Part shown: positions 16,242 through 27,437 of the stretch, piece by piece
Layout of the letters: each line of letters opens with the position of its first letter
Numbering within the stretch: the stretch's first letter is position 1
NCBI GenBank assembly: GCA_903858975.1
Contig: CAIOKW010000014.1
Coordinates: 1 to 33,039, forward strand
Reading direction: 5' to 3'
Source of the DNA: Oligoflexia bacterium
Lineage (GTDB): Bacteria; Bdellovibrionota; UBA1018; CAIMNF01
Length of the DNA stretch: 33,039 nt
The notes under the pieces: generated by a model
What the model saw: only the letters and a program-made list of their open reading frames with translations
Told to the model about the DNA's origin: nothing
The model's database searches: none
Translations under genes and position numbers: made by a program

Positions 16242-16568
16242 CTACTTGATTTTAAGGAACGCGATTACGAATGCGTAAAGAACGAGAGACTCGATCAACG
16301 CAAGACCGATAATCATTGGAGTGAATACTTTGTCAGAAGCGGCTGGGTTACGTGAAATCCCTTCAAGCGCTGCTGCTGCAGTTTTACCTTGTCCCATAGC
16401 TCCGCCAAGAGCTGCAAGACCAAGACCCAGACCTGCGCCAAGACCTGCTAGGTCCATAGCTCCGGTGCTAGTTGCTGCTGCCGCTGCAGTGTGAGCTGCT
16501 TCTTGTGCGAATGCCGCGCCTGTCATGAACAAACCTGCTACTGTCATCATTACTGTTTTCATTTTCAT
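16242..16568 (-). CDS. atpE: ATP synthase c subunit with N-terminal signal peptide
   Basis: The ATG at 16568 ([10 protein letters not shown], 108 aa) is chosen because AGGA lies about 8 bases upstream; the track start is six codons earlier. Residues 1-21 form a signal peptide ending AAFA before QEAAH. An Ala/Thr-rich segment follows, then the two-helix hairpin of the F0 c-ring with the polar loop SRNP. The ion-carrying carboxylate is Glu93. Gln60, Ser94 and Tyr98 fall at the positions of Gln32, Ser66 and Tyr70 of the Na+-translocating Ilyobacter c subunit, but Thr67 is Leu. This is the last gene of the operon, 47 bases after atpB, just before the hairpin. Confidence 0.95.
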   Translation of the reverse strand: MKMKTVMMTVAGLFMTGAAFAQEAAHTAAAAATSTGAMDLAGLGAGLGLGLAALGGAMGQGKTAAAALEGISRNPAASDKVFTPMIIGLALIESLVLYAFVIAFLKIK

Positions 16569-16615
16569 TTTCTGTTTTCCTTTCATTGAGTTAATTACGA
16601 CGAAACTTTTTCAAA

Positions 16616-17326
16616 TCAGTGATCGTGACTTGCTGATAACGAGATATAGACCATAGTCATCAAACAAAATACGAACGCCTGAACTAGAGCAACAAAGAGC
16701 CCGATCCCGTAGAATATAGCAGGAACTCCATAGGGCACCAAGTTATTAAAAATTCCAAGAACCACGTGGTCTCCCATGATGTTTCCTCGAAGACGAAGTC
16801 CGAGAGAAATCGGGCGAAATACATGGGATGCGATCTCCACGATCAACATCAAGGGAGATAGCCACAAAATTGGGCCAGCAAAATGCTTCAAATATCCAAT
16901 TCCGTTTTCACGGAGGCCAACGTAATTGTAATAAAGAAATACGAAAAGGCCGAGCGCGAAAGTCGTATTGAGATTATCCGTTGGAGGCAACAATCCTGGG
17001 ATCATTCCAATTAAGTTAGACGCAAAAATAAAAATAAAGAGTGCCCCTACAATTGGGAAATACTTCTCTGCTCCGTGCTTGCCCATGACGTTCACAGCAA
17101 GCCCATAAAGTTTTTCGGCAAGGATTTCGAAAAAGTTTCTGAAGGTGAGCTTAGCATCCGGTACGAGGCCTTCATCTTCACGCTTTTTCGCTGCATTCAA
17201 TTGAATGCGAGCAATGAGACCTGCAATGATCACCATCGCTACCACAGCAGTTGCCATGAAAACGTGCCCGTATTCATGAACTTCAAATCCTGGAATCAAG
17301 CTTAACCAATTAAAACCGTGTTCCAC
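16616..17326 (-). CDS. atpB: ATP synthase F0 a subunit
   Basis: A 236-aa membrane protein of normal length with about six helices. The essential Arg is in SLGLRLRGN (Arg178, matching Arg210 of E. coli), and the last helix carries the LVQAFVF block with the conserved Gln. At the position of E. coli Glu219 there is His187, preceded by Asp186, a natural variation also seen in other lineages. It forms the ion half-channels beside the c-ring. The order is atpZ-atpI-atpB-atpE. No b, delta or F1 genes are nearby, so they must lie elsewhere. Confidence 0.96.
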   Translation of the reverse strand: MEHGFNWLSLIPGFEVHEYGHVFMATAVVAMVIIAGLIARIQLNAAKKREDEGLVPDAKLTFRNFFEILAEKLYGLAVNVMGKHGAEKYFPIVGALFIFIFASNLIGMIPGLLPPTDNLNTTFALGLFVFLYYNYVGLRENGIGYLKHFAGPILWLSPLMLIVEIASHVFRPISLGLRLRGNIMGDHVVLGIFNNLVPYGVPAIFYGIGLFVALVQAFVFCLMTMVYISLSASHDH

Positions 17327-17332
17327 TATGCT

Positions 17333-17722
17333 TCACCCTTGTTGAGTTTCATTATATCTCCGAGAAATTACCGCAGAAACGAGCGGACCCACAGCCATGA
17401 ATCCAATCCCGAGTAGCGCAGCAGCGTCTGGAGCATTTCTTAATCTTTTCAGCGTTATAGCCAAAAATCCGAGACAAACCAACTTAAAAGTGAGGAAAAT
17501 CACCACCTGAAGGTTTCTGCCGCGCTGCTCAGGCGGGGTAAAGAAGAGTCGCCAAAAGAGAAACACCAAAAAAAGGAGGTCCAGCAGGGTTAGGAGGAAG
17601 ACCTGACAGAAGGCGGATCGCCCTTCAGGCTGATTCCAATAAATCCCAGTACCCATGAGGAGCCACGTGAGACTTACGAGTAGAAGGATATTTAAGAATT
17701 TTTTACTTTGTTCCGGTTTCAT
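17333..17722 (-). CDS. atpI: AtpI-like ATP synthase assembly protein
   Basis: A 129-aa protein with four hydrophobic segments, six bases upstream of atpB and overlapping atpZ by 20 bases. Size, four-helix topology and the atpZ-atpI-atpB-atpE context fit AtpI, which helps assemble the c-ring. I see no strongly conserved motif, so the assignment depends mainly on context. Confidence 0.7.
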   Translation of the reverse strand: MKPEQSKKFLNILLLVSLTWLLMGTGIYWNQPEGRSAFCQVFLLTLLDLLFLVFLFWRLFFTPPEQRGRNLQVVIFLTFKLVCLGFLAITLKRLRNAPDAAALLGIGFMAVGPLVSAVISRRYNETQQG

Positions 17723-17930
17723 GATTCTTCTGATTCTTTTGGATCAAATACACCCGATAAAATCCGATGAGAAGCCCAATAAAGGCTCCCAGGACGGTTG
17801 CAATGTTTTGAAAGGGACGGTTTCGAGTGAGCCAATGGAGCAAACCCCCAAGCGCACTCGGGGTTACGACCACCTCGGCAATGATCACAGTAAAAAGGGC
17901 GAGTTGGCGGTATCGGTTTTCTTCACTCAT
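17703..17930 (-). CDS. atpZ: AtpZ-like F0F1-associated small membrane protein
   Basis: A 75-aa protein with two hydrophobic helices. The second ends in LGAFIGLLIGFYRVYLIQ, close to the typical AtpZ ending (l-G-l-l-l-G-x-x-a-G-f-x-x-v-y-r). The ATG overlaps the stop of the TPR lipoprotein gene (ATGA), and the end overlaps atpI. AtpZ with AtpI has been linked to Mg2+/Ca2+ handling or c-ring assembly for ATP synthase. Confidence 0.75.
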   Translation of the reverse strand: MSEENRYRQLALFTVIIAEVVVTPSALGGLLHWLTRNRPFQNIATVLGAFIGLLIGFYRVYLIQKNQKNHETGTK

Positions 17931-18754
17931 TTTCGCTTCTTCTTCATTCGTTCATTGAGGCGCACCATCCGCACCTGAATCACGTTTGGTGCTGGATAAT
18001 CTGCTTTGATGGATTGAAAGAGATCGTATGCCTCTTCAAGCTGATCAAGTTCTTCCCGCGTGGCTGCCTCACCAAAGATGGCTTCGACATACATTCTATG
18101 ATTTTTAACCTGACTCTTCTGTTTTAGATCCTGATAAATTTTCAGTGCCTTATTATAAGCCTGTTTATCATTTTCACCCATGGCGTAGCAGGCACCCGCA
18201 AGGTCAAACATAACCTTCATTGCGACTGGAGAATCCGGGTATTCAGTGAGAACGCTTTCATACCACTCGATTGATTTTTTAATACGATTCGTTTGAAAGT
18301 AGGAGCGGGCAATTCGATATTTAAAGTTCGCGATATCCTGCGGTTGAAATCGCTTCGAGGGAAGAAGTTTAGTATAAAACTCAATTGCCTTTTGAAACTG
18401 ACCAAGTTTAGAGAAGTATAATTCCCCAATTTCCATTTGCGCTTGCGGCGCTAACTCTGAATTAGATGCGCGCTCAAGAAATAACTCAAAACCCTTCAGC
18501 GCATCTTCGGGAGCGTTTAAAAAAAGCGCCTTCGTCATTGAAGATCGCCAGAGTGCTTGAAGGCCAATTGCTGAATTCGGTGCCTCCTTCACAACGCGAT
18601 CAAACTCCGAAACCGCGGCCGGATAGTTCTTCTCTGTCCATAGCTTCTCAGCGGTCAAATAGTGATTTGAAGTGGATGACTGAACCGTACATGCCGAAAT
18701 GAGGAAAACGCACAGGGGAGTGAGAGTTTCACCCCCCTTGTAAAACCATTTCAT
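17927..18754 (-). CDS. TPR-containing outer-membrane lipoprotein (BamD/YbgF-like)
   Basis: The ATG at 18754 (275 aa), one base after the gyrA stop, is preferred because it gives a proper lipoprotein signal: MKWFYKGGETLTPLCVFLISAC, with lipobox ISAC and Cys22. Thr at +2 favours outer-membrane sorting under E. coli rules. From residue 30 on there are at least five TPR-like helix pairs (YPAAVSEFDRVVKEAP, QKAIEFYTKLLPSK, KKSIEWYESVLTEYPDSP). Such proteins act in outer-membrane assembly or cell-envelope scaffolding; the exact role is unknown. It is coupled to gyrA upstream and atpZ downstream. Confidence 0.82.
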   Translation of the reverse strand: MKWFYKGGETLTPLCVFLISACTVQSSTSNHYLTAEKLWTEKNYPAAVSEFDRVVKEAPNSAIGLQALWRSSMTKALFLNAPEDALKGFELFLERASNSELAPQAQMEIGELYFSKLGQFQKAIEFYTKLLPSKRFQPQDIANFKYRIARSYFQTNRIKKSIEWYESVLTEYPDSPVAMKVMFDLAGACYAMGENDKQAYNKALKIYQDLKQKSQVKNHRMYVEAIFGEAATREELDQLEEAYDLFQSIKADYPAPNVIQVRMVRLNERMKKKRK

Positions 18755-18755
18755 T

Positions 18756-21233
18756 CTATTGCGTAACTTCCGTCGCAACACCATCATCAGGAATGTTTTC
18801 AACAGCGACCACTTTTTCTCCACTGTCTACCGTCATTAAGCGAACCCCTTGAGTGTTCCGGCTTTGTTCACTAATTTCACCGATTTTAATTCGAATCAAC
18901 TTGCCTCGACTTGAGAAGAGCATGAGGTCATCGCTTGGCGTGACTTGACGAGCGGACATCAGTTGTCCGGTCTTGTCGGTTACTTTTAATGTGATGATTC
19001 CCTTACCTCCGCGGGTTTGAACGCGGTATTCACTGACTGGGGTCCGTTTTCCATATCCCAATTCAGAAACAACCAGAATTTCATTTGAAGATTCTGCTGG
19101 ATGAATAAGTTCCATTCCCACCACTGAATCACCCTCATCTAGGGACATTCCGTATACTCCGTAAGCCGTACGGCCCATCGGGCGAACATCTTTTTCGGCA
19201 AAGCGTATACTCATTCCACTTGCTGAGGTCATGAAAATTTCATTACTTCCATCAGAAATGCGCGCACCAATTAAAGCGTCTCCTTCTTCGATCGAGATCG
19301 CATTAATACCGGTCGTGCGAACGTTTTTGTATTCAGAAAGCGCGGTTTTCTTCACGATTCCCGATTTCGTTGCCATCACGAGGAAGTTGTTCTCGTTATA
19401 GTCTTTCACCGGGAGAATCATCATTACCTTTTCATCCGCTTGAAGCGTAAGAAGGTTCACAATGGCTTTTCCTTTTGAAGTTCGGGTGGCTTCAGGAATC
19501 TTATAAACCTTCACTACGTGGAGGCGCCCTTTGTCTGTCAAACAAAACAATTGACTGAGAGTGGTGGTCTTAAAGATTTGATTCACAAAATCTTCATCAT
19601 CGGTATTCATTCCGATGATTCCTTTTCCGCCTCGGCCCTGGGATTTAAATTGATTTGGATCCTGACGCTTGATGTAGCCAGTACGAGTAATCGTTAGAAG
19701 TGTCGGCTCATCAGTAATCAAGGATTCAATATCAATATCAGAACTTTCATCCAAAGTGATCTCGGTTCGGCGATCATCGGCATAGCGTTCACGAATCTCA
19801 GTCAATTCACCGCTAATGATTTCATATACGCGTGACTCTTTTGAAAGGATGTCTTTTAAGTCGCCAATGATTCGGAGGACTTCGTTGTACTCATCGATAA
19901 TTTTGTCACGCTCAAGACCGGTCAAGCGCTGAAGTCGCATATCAAGAATGGCTTGGGCTTGAAGTTGTGAAAATGCAAATTTAGTCATGAGGCCCGTGAG
20001 GGCTTCAGGTGCGTTTGCGCTTGCACGAATGAGTGCGATCACTTCGTCTAGATGCTCAACTGCACGCTTTAAGCCTTCCAAGATATGAAGCCTTGCTTCC
20101 GCTTTTCTGAGATCAAACACAGTTCTTCGAATGACGACGTCTTTACGGTGCTCAATAAAGGCCTGAATCATGTCCTTCAGGTTGAACATCTTCGGTTGAT
20201 GATGATCAATCGCAAGGAGTGCGATCCCGTAGCTATCTTGTAGTTGGGTCATTTTATAGAGTCGATTGAGGACTACGCTTGAGCTCTCGTTCTTCTTAAT
20301 TTCGATTACAATGCGCATTCCGGTACGGTCTGATTCATCCCGAATATCAGAAATACCCTCAAGCTTGTCGTCGTTCACGAGATCTGCAATTTTCTCAATG
20401 AGCTTTGCTTTGTTCACCTGATAAGGAAGTTCAGTGACGATAATGCGTTCTCGATCGTTCTTATAAGTTTCGATCTCGCTTTTAGCGCGAATGGTAATGA
20501 CGGCACGTCCTGTTTTATAAGCAAGCTTCAGCACGTTACCACCAAAGATCGTTCCACCGGTTGGAAAATCAGGGCCCTTCACAAACTCCATCAATCCATC
20601 TACGTCGAGGCTTGGATTATTGATCAGAGCAAGCGTTGCATCTACCACTTCACCTAAGTTGTGAGGAGGAATGTTCGTCGCCATCCCAACCGCAATCCCG
20701 GTTGAGCCATTAATGAGCAAATTAGGAATCTTTGTCGGAAACACCAATGGCTCTTGTAATGAACCATCGTAGTTCGGTCCAAAATCTACGGTTTCTTTTT
20801 CAAGATCCGCTAGGATTTCATCCGTGATTTTTTCCATCCGAATTTCGGTATATCGCATCGCCGCTGCTGAATCCCCATCGATCGATCCGAAGTTTCCTTG
20901 CCCATCAATCAGCGGATAACGGAGCGAGAAATCCTGTGCCATCCGAACGATGGTGTCATAAACTGCGCTGTCGCCGTGCGGGTGATACTTACCAATGACA
21001 TCCCCGACGATACGCGCGGATTTTTTATAAGCCTTATTATAGGTATTCCCTAAATCATACATCGCATAAAGTGCGCGACGGTGAACGGGTTTTAGTCCAT
21101 CTCTAACATCAGGCAATGCTCGTCCAATAATGACGGACATGGCGTAATCGAGATAGGCTCCGCGCATCTCATCTTCAATATTAACTTGAACAACGTTGCT
21201 CATTTTTTCAGGTGGTTGATTTGGTGTTTCCAT
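18756..21233 (-). CDS. gyrA: DNA gyrase subunit A
   Basis: An 825-aa protein. The catalytic Tyr is Tyr128 in AAMRYTEIR. The quinolone-resistance region [17 protein letters not shown] has the wild-type Ser and Asp. The GyrA box is QGRGGKG in the C-terminal beta-pinwheel, with a second related QTRGGKG near the end. It cuts and rejoins DNA to introduce negative supercoils with GyrB. Translation starts at ATG after AGGAAATAGAGACA. It sits downstream of fabH in an apparent dnaN-to-atpE transcript. No oddities are seen beyond its separation from gyrB. Confidence 0.98.
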   Translation of the reverse strand: METPNQPPEKMSNVVQVNIEDEMRGAYLDYAMSVIIGRALPDVRDGLKPVHRRALYAMYDLGNTYNKAYKKSARIVGDVIGKYHPHGDSAVYDTIVRMAQDFSLRYPLIDGQGNFGSIDGDSAAAMRYTEIRMEKITDEILADLEKETVDFGPNYDGSLQEPLVFPTKIPNLLINGSTGIAVGMATNIPPHNLGEVVDATLALINNPSLDVDGLMEFVKGPDFPTGGTIFGGNVLKLAYKTGRAVITIRAKSEIETYKNDRERIIVTELPYQVNKAKLIEKIADLVNDDKLEGISDIRDESDRTGMRIVIEIKKNESSSVVLNRLYKMTQLQDSYGIALLAIDHHQPKMFNLKDMIQAFIEHRKDVVIRRTVFDLRKAEARLHILEGLKRAVEHLDEVIALIRASANAPEALTGLMTKFAFSQLQAQAILDMRLQRLTGLERDKIIDEYNEVLRIIGDLKDILSKESRVYEIISGELTEIRERYADDRRTEITLDESSDIDIESLITDEPTLLTITRTGYIKRQDPNQFKSQGRGGKGIIGMNTDDEDFVNQIFKTTTLSQLFCLTDKGRLHVVKVYKIPEATRTSKGKAIVNLLTLQADEKVMMILPVKDYNENNFLVMATKSGIVKKTALSEYKNVRTTGINAISIEEGDALIGARISDGSNEIFMTSASGMSIRFAEKDVRPMGRTAYGVYGMSLDEGDSVVGMELIHPAESSNEILVVSELGYGKRTPVSEYRVQTRGGKGIITLKVTDKTGQLMSARQVTPSDDLMLFSSRGKLIRIKIGEISEQSRNTQGVRLMTVDSGEKVVAVENIPDDGVATEVTQ

Positions 21234-21246
21234 GTGTCTCTATTTC

Positions 21247-22257
21247 CTAAAAACGATAAACTGCGGATCCCCAGGTGAATCCACTTCCGAATGCTGCTGA
21301 TGCGACCAGCATTCCTTTTTTGAGTTTTCCTGCTCTGACGGCTTCATCTAATCCAATGGGAATGGTTGCTGCCGTCGTATTTGCAAATTTTTGAATCGTA
21401 TTAAAGACCTTGTGTTCTGGAATATTGAACTGCTTTGCGATCATGTCATTGATGCGGAGATTGGCTTGGTGAAAAATGAATAGATCAATGTCTTCGATCG
21501 ACAATTCGTTTTGCTTAAACGCCGCCTGAAGCGCTTCTGGCATGCGCTTCACAGCGTTCAAGAATACAGTTTTGCCATTCATCTGTGGGAAATGAAGCTT
21601 GTCTTCTATTTCTTTGGTTCCAATGCGATCACTGGAGTTTCCGCTCCCAGGAGCAGCAACCCAAAGCTCCTCGGCAAAGGTGCCATCTGCGTAAAGATGG
21701 GTAGAGAGAACGTGAGAGTCTGTTTTGACATCTTTCACTTCTGTGGCACACATTACCACGGCTCCGGCTCCATCTCCGAAGAGTACTGCGACGTCGCGCC
21801 CCTGATCATTCTTTTCAAGCCCTTTTGATTGAAGCTCTGCCCCTACGACCAAAATTTTCTGGTACATACCGGTGCGAATGAATTGGTCAGCAATCGACAT
21901 GGCATAGATGAAACCCGTACATTGTTGGCGAACATCGAGGGCCGGGATTCCTGGCACACCCAGTTTCTTTTGAAGGAAACATGCGGTACCCGGAAACTCA
22001 TGGTCTGGTGAAAGCGTTGCTACGATAAGCATATCGATTTCACTCTTATCCATGTTCGCATTTTTAAGTGCGACTAGAGCAGCTTCATACGCAAGATCAG
22101 AGGTTGAAGTGTCATCAGCAGCCCAATGACGTTGTTCAATCCCGGTCCTTTGACGAATCCACTCATCAGAAGTATCCATCATTTTTGCCAAATCATCATT
22201 TTTGATGATCTGAGGCGGGACATACATTCCTGTAGAAACAATTTTTGAACGTAGCAT
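21247..22257 (-). CDS. fabH: 3-oxoacyl-ACP synthase III (FabH)
   Basis: The track start at 22269 is TTG; the ATG at 22257 (MLRSKIVSTG, 336 aa) has GGAG six bases upstream and is preferred. The catalytic triad is visible: Cys113 in RQQCTGF, His263 in IFHQANLRI and Asn in KFANTTAATIP. It condenses acetyl-CoA (or another acyl-CoA) with malonyl-ACP to start fatty acid synthesis in the cytoplasm. It lies between gyrB (12 bases away) and gyrA (13 bases), a place where metabolic genes are not usually found. Some ketoacyl synthases of this family make other products, but the motifs fit FabH. Confidence 0.94.
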   Translation of the reverse strand: MLRSKIVSTGMYVPPQIIKNDDLAKMMDTSDEWIRQRTGIEQRHWAADDTSTSDLAYEAALVALKNANMDKSEIDMLIVATLSPDHEFPGTACFLQKKLGVPGIPALDVRQQCTGFIYAMSIADQFIRTGMYQKILVVGAELQSKGLEKNDQGRDVAVLFGDGAGAVVMCATEVKDVKTDSHVLSTHLYADGTFAEELWVAAPGSGNSSDRIGTKEIEDKLHFPQMNGKTVFLNAVKRMPEALQAAFKQNELSIEDIDLFIFHQANLRINDMIAKQFNIPEHKVFNTIQKFANTTAATIPIGLDEAVRAGKLKKGMLVASAAFGSGFTWGSAVYRF

Positions 22258-22269
22258 TGAATTCTCCAA

Positions 22270-24696
<2,427 letters not shown>

Positions 24697-24712
24697 TCAC
24701 TTCGGGGTATTC

Positions 24713-25882
24713 TTAAATTACTTTTCCTTGATTCATTTGAATCGATATTCCTCTTGAACCTAAACTTCGTGAAAGGTCGTCCGTTGACGTCACGAAAATT
24801 TGTAGCTCGGAATTCTCCAAGTAATTTAATAAAAATCCCCTACGAGTCGAATCAAGCTCCGATGAAAAATCATCAATGAGCAGCACAGGTTGAACCTCAG
24901 TCTTTTTTTCAAACTCCTCAAGCTCTGCAAGCTTAAGAGCCAAAAGGACTGATCTAATTTCACCCTGGGAACCTACATTCACTAAATCCGCATCAAGGTG
25001 AGATTTTTGGTTCCCAACCTTAAACACCAGATCATCCCGGTGAGGACCCACCAGACTCGTTTTACGGACCCTTTCCAGGGGTCCTTTTTCGGTGAGTTTT
25101 TGATGTAAGTTTTCCATTAAAATTTGTATCGACGGGAGATCAAAATGTCCAGTAAAATGAAGGGTTTCCCCTTGTTTATATGCTAAATTTACGGGCGTTT
25201 GATGGGGTGCAATATTTGATAAAAATTCTAAGACGGGTGCAGCAATTTTCTGGAGGTAGGATAGTCTCCAAAAGATCAATTCTGCTCCCGATTTAATGAT
25301 GTTTTCATTGAGGATTTTAAGTAGCTGAAAATCAAATCGTTCTTCCTGCTTTAAGAGTGCATTTTTTTGATCGAGTGACTTTTGATAGTGTTTCAGAATG
25401 TTCAAGTATTCGGGATTTTCACTGGAGATGACTTGGTTCAAGTAATTGCGCCTGAGGCTCGGCTCGCCCCTCATGAGGTCCGTGGAAGTGGGATTGAGGT
25501 TGATGGCATGGAATTGAATCGGAGAGTGATGGAGCTTGACCCCGAAGTAATCGAGAGCGCTCTTAGAGAGCTTTTGATTAATATAGGCCCTCTTTTCAAA
25601 TCGGGAGGGTCCCTGAACCAGCTCAACTTTGAGTTCAGCCTCCGTCGTGGCATCAATTTTAAAGGCCCCCTTGACCTGTCCAAACTCTTTTCCCTGTTTG
25701 AGTAAGGCATGGAGGTCGGAATCTCTAAATGATCTTAAATTGGAAAGGAGGTAGATCGATTCAAGGATGCTGGTCTTTCCTTGAGCATTCAAACCATGAA
25801 TGAAATGAATCCCTCGATCACAAGGAATTGCAACCTCTTCTAGGTTCCTAATATTTCTGATCGTGAGCTTCTCAAGTTTCAA
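24713..25882 (-). CDS. recF: Recombination mediator RecF
   Basis: A 389-aa protein of normal to slightly long length. It is an SMC-like ATPase with Walker A HGLNAQGKTS at about residues 29-38, signature GSQGEIRS, and Walker B VLLIDDFSSELD. RecF with RecO and RecR loads RecA at gaps behind blocked replication forks. The ATG is five bases after the dnaN stop, so the two genes are surely co-transcribed. Confidence 0.96.
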   Translation of the reverse strand: MKLEKLTIRNIRNLEEVAIPCDRGIHFIHGLNAQGKTSILESIYLLSNLRSFRDSDLHALLKQGKEFGQVKGAFKIDATTEAELKVELVQGPSRFEKRAYINQKLSKSALDYFGVKLHHSPIQFHAINLNPTSTDLMRGEPSLRRNYLNQVISSENPEYLNILKHYQKSLDQKNALLKQEERFDFQLLKILNENIIKSGAELIFWRLSYLQKIAAPVLEFLSNIAPHQTPVNLAYKQGETLHFTGHFDLPSIQILMENLHQKLTEKGPLERVRKTSLVGPHRDDLVFKVGNQKSHLDADLVNVGSQGEIRSVLLALKLAELEEFEKKTEVQPVLLIDDFSSELDSTRRGFLLNYLENSELQIFVTSTDDLSRSLGSRGISIQMNQGKVI

Positions 25883-25887
25883 TGAAA

Positions 25888-26991
25888 CTAGATTCTCATC
25901 GGCATGATCACGTAACAGTGGTTTTTGTGACCCGCGGATTGAATGAGACCAGGCTTAGTCTTATCTTTAAAATTAAATTCAATATCGCTGTCTTTCATTA
26001 CTTCAAGACAATCGAGCATGTACTTCGCATTGAATCCAATTTCAAAATCTTCACCATGATAATCCAAACTGATCTCGTCGCGAGCTTCTCCCATATCTGG
26101 ATTCGATGAAGCGACTGAAAGTAATCCGTCATGAATATTCAATTTAACCCCTTTGCTCTTTTCATGAGCCATGAGGGATACTCGTTTTAAAGCTCCAAGA
26201 AGGTCTTCCCGTTTAAGCTTTGCTACCTTATCCAAATTTTGAGGAATCACTTGGCGGTAATCTGGATAATCAGCCTCAATTAAACGGATGAATAAGAATG
26301 AATTTTCACTCTTTGCGTAGAGGTATCCTTTTTCAAATGCAATTCCGATATTTTTAGTTCCCTGAAGCATTTTATGAAGTTCAGTAAGTCCTTTTTTAGG
26401 AATAACTACTCCACGTTTCAATTCGAGGGGTTTAGCAAAAACTTCATAGTCAATGTAGGAAAGTCGATGCCCATCGGTAGCTGTCATGCGCGTCAGGCCA
26501 TCCGGAAGGACTTCAAGATACACACCATTTAAGTGGTAACGAGTAGCATCGGTTGAAACAGCAAACTCAGTCTTATCAATCATCTCGCTTAAGCGTTCTG
26601 AATTTGCATAAATATAATTTTTTTCTTCAAATAGGGGAAGGCTTGGGAATCCTTCCGCTGAAATACTGACCACATTGAAGCGTGCCTTATTGCAATTAAT
26701 TTCAACCCAATGATTAGGCTTCAAATTAAAGTGCATCACTTGATTTGGAAGTTCTTTGGTAATGTCTAAAATGTGCTTTGTAGATAGAGTAAGCTTTCCA
26801 GGGTTTTCAATATTCGCATCTAAATTGATTTGAATACCTACTTCAAGGTCAGTTCCACTTAAAGTGAGTTTATCATTCTTGGCTTCAAAGAGAATGTTCC
26901 CCAGAATTTCCATTGTGTGTTTCTTCTCAATGACTGAAGAAATCTTTTGTAATGCGTTTAAAAGTTGATCCCTTTGAATACTGAACTTCAT
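25888..26991 (-). CDS. dnaN: DNA polymerase III sliding clamp (beta)
   Basis: A 367-aa protein of normal length, with the three-fold clamp architecture. The N-terminal MKFSIQRDQLLNALQKISSVIEKK, the TDLEVGIQ block and the C-terminal HCYVIMPMRI are standard DnaN signatures; the PMR ending forms part of the partner-binding pocket. The ATG has AAGGTGG about 11 bases upstream. It is the first gene left of oriC and heads the dnaN-to-atpE run. Confidence 0.97.
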   Translation of the reverse strand: MKFSIQRDQLLNALQKISSVIEKKHTMEILGNILFEAKNDKLTLSGTDLEVGIQINLDANIENPGKLTLSTKHILDITKELPNQVMHFNLKPNHWVEINCNKARFNVVSISAEGFPSLPLFEEKNYIYANSERLSEMIDKTEFAVSTDATRYHLNGVYLEVLPDGLTRMTATDGHRLSYIDYEVFAKPLELKRGVVIPKKGLTELHKMLQGTKNIGIAFEKGYLYAKSENSFLFIRLIEADYPDYRQVIPQNLDKVAKLKREDLLGALKRVSLMAHEKSKGVKLNIHDGLLSVASSNPDMGEARDEISLDYHGEDFEIGFNAKYMLDCLEVMKDSDIEFNFKDKTKPGLIQSAGHKNHCYVIMPMRI

Positions 26992-27027
26992 ATCTATTCA
27001 CCCACCTTGAATGAAGAAGGACTCTCA

Positions 27028-27060
27028 TAAAAATATATATATATAAAGATCATAGTAGTC
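27028..27060. other. AT-rich unwinding element with DnaA-trio-like sequence
   Basis: The plus strand has TAAAAATATATATATATAAAG, then CATAGTAGTCATAG. On the minus strand this reads CCCC-CTATGACTACTATGAT followed by TTTATATATATATATTTTT. The order box pair, GC run, CTA-type triplets, AT tract matches the basal unwinding system described for B. subtilis, where DnaA is loaded onto one strand. The AT tract may also supply the dnaN promoter -10 region. Confidence 0.62.
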
Positions 27061-27067
27061 ATAGGGG

Positions 27068-27085
27068 TGTGGACGGTGTGGAAAA
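27068..27085 (-). promoter_or_regulatory. Tandem DnaA-box-like pair
   Basis: Two adjoining 9-mers, TGTGGACGG and TGTGGAAAA on the plus strand, read TTTTCCACA and CCGTCCACA on the minus strand. They keep the TCCACA half of the consensus TTATCCACA and lie directly next to the trio-like stretch. Confidence 0.6.
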
Positions 27086-27207
27086 CTCATTAAGTGATTG
27101 AAATAATGATAGAAAGACCTTCAAGGTGCGGTGTAAAACCCCTGTGGGATAAAAACGAGCTTTTGGGGGATTACTCTGATTTTGAGGGAACATCCAAAAA
27201 GTGGGAC

Positions 27208-27216
27208 TTATCCCCC
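27208..27216 (+). promoter_or_regulatory. DnaA-box-like 9-mer TTATCCCCC
   Basis: TTATCCCCC differs from TTATCCACA at two positions. The same variant recurs at 27282, which suggests a real local motif. Confidence 0.45.
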
Positions 27217-27281
27217 CTTTTTTCCACCAAAAAAGAGACATTTTGTCCTAATGAGCGAGTCAGTGAGTCTCAAATTCTTGT

Positions 27282-27290
27282 TTATCCCCC
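27282..27290 (+). promoter_or_regulatory. DnaA-box-like 9-mer TTATCCCCC
   Basis: Identical to the 9-mer at 27208 and in the same orientation, 74 bases further right. It shares TTATCC with the consensus box. Confidence 0.45.
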
Positions 27291-27330
27291 GAAATCATTC
27301 ACCAAGATGGTGATTTAACGGTTAATGAAT

Positions 27331-27339
27331 TGGGGATAA
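27331..27339 (-). promoter_or_regulatory. DnaA-box-like 9-mer TTATCCCCA
   Basis: TGGGGATAA on the plus strand, one mismatch from TGTGGATAA. It is repeated exactly 31 bases to the right, about three helical turns, in the same orientation. Confidence 0.58.
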
Positions 27340-27361
27340 ATAGTCTATCGGGGGGTCATTT

Positions 27362-27370
27362 TGGGGATAA
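27362..27370 (-). promoter_or_regulatory. DnaA-box-like 9-mer TTATCCCCA
   Basis: Second copy of TGGGGATAA, in helical phase with the copy at 27331, followed closely by the AT-rich palindrome. Confidence 0.58.
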
Positions 27371-27382
27371 GTTTAATAAATA

Positions 27383-27397
27383 CCTAATTTAATTAGG
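27383..27397. repeat. Perfect 15-bp palindrome in oriC
   Basis: CCTAATT-T-AATTAGG is a perfect inverted repeat with 7-base arms. It sits in an AT-rich patch between two box-like 9-mers. It does not match the ParB site consensus TGTTTCACGTGAAACA. It may be an operator, a second unwinding site, or chance in AT-rich DNA. Confidence 0.6.
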
Positions 27398-27428
27398 AAT
27401 TTAATTCACCAACCCCATTTCAAGCTTT

Positions 27429-27437
27429 CGTGGATAA
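27429..27437 (-). promoter_or_regulatory. Near-consensus DnaA box TTATCCACG
   Basis: CGTGGATAA on the plus strand differs from TGTGGATAA only at the first base. It is the best TTATCC-type match to the classical box in the region and lies 12 bases before the stop of the 933-aa exported protein gene. Confidence 0.68.

Noticed and set aside
27059-27318. 60- and 74-aa ORFs in the origin region
   Set aside because: They cross repeated DnaA-box-like sites, have no ribosome-binding site and show no family pattern.
27383-27397. A parS (ParB) site
   Set aside because: The palindrome is CCTAATTTAATTAGG, unlike the parS consensus TGTTTCACGTGAAACA. I saw no parS match elsewhere in the origin region.
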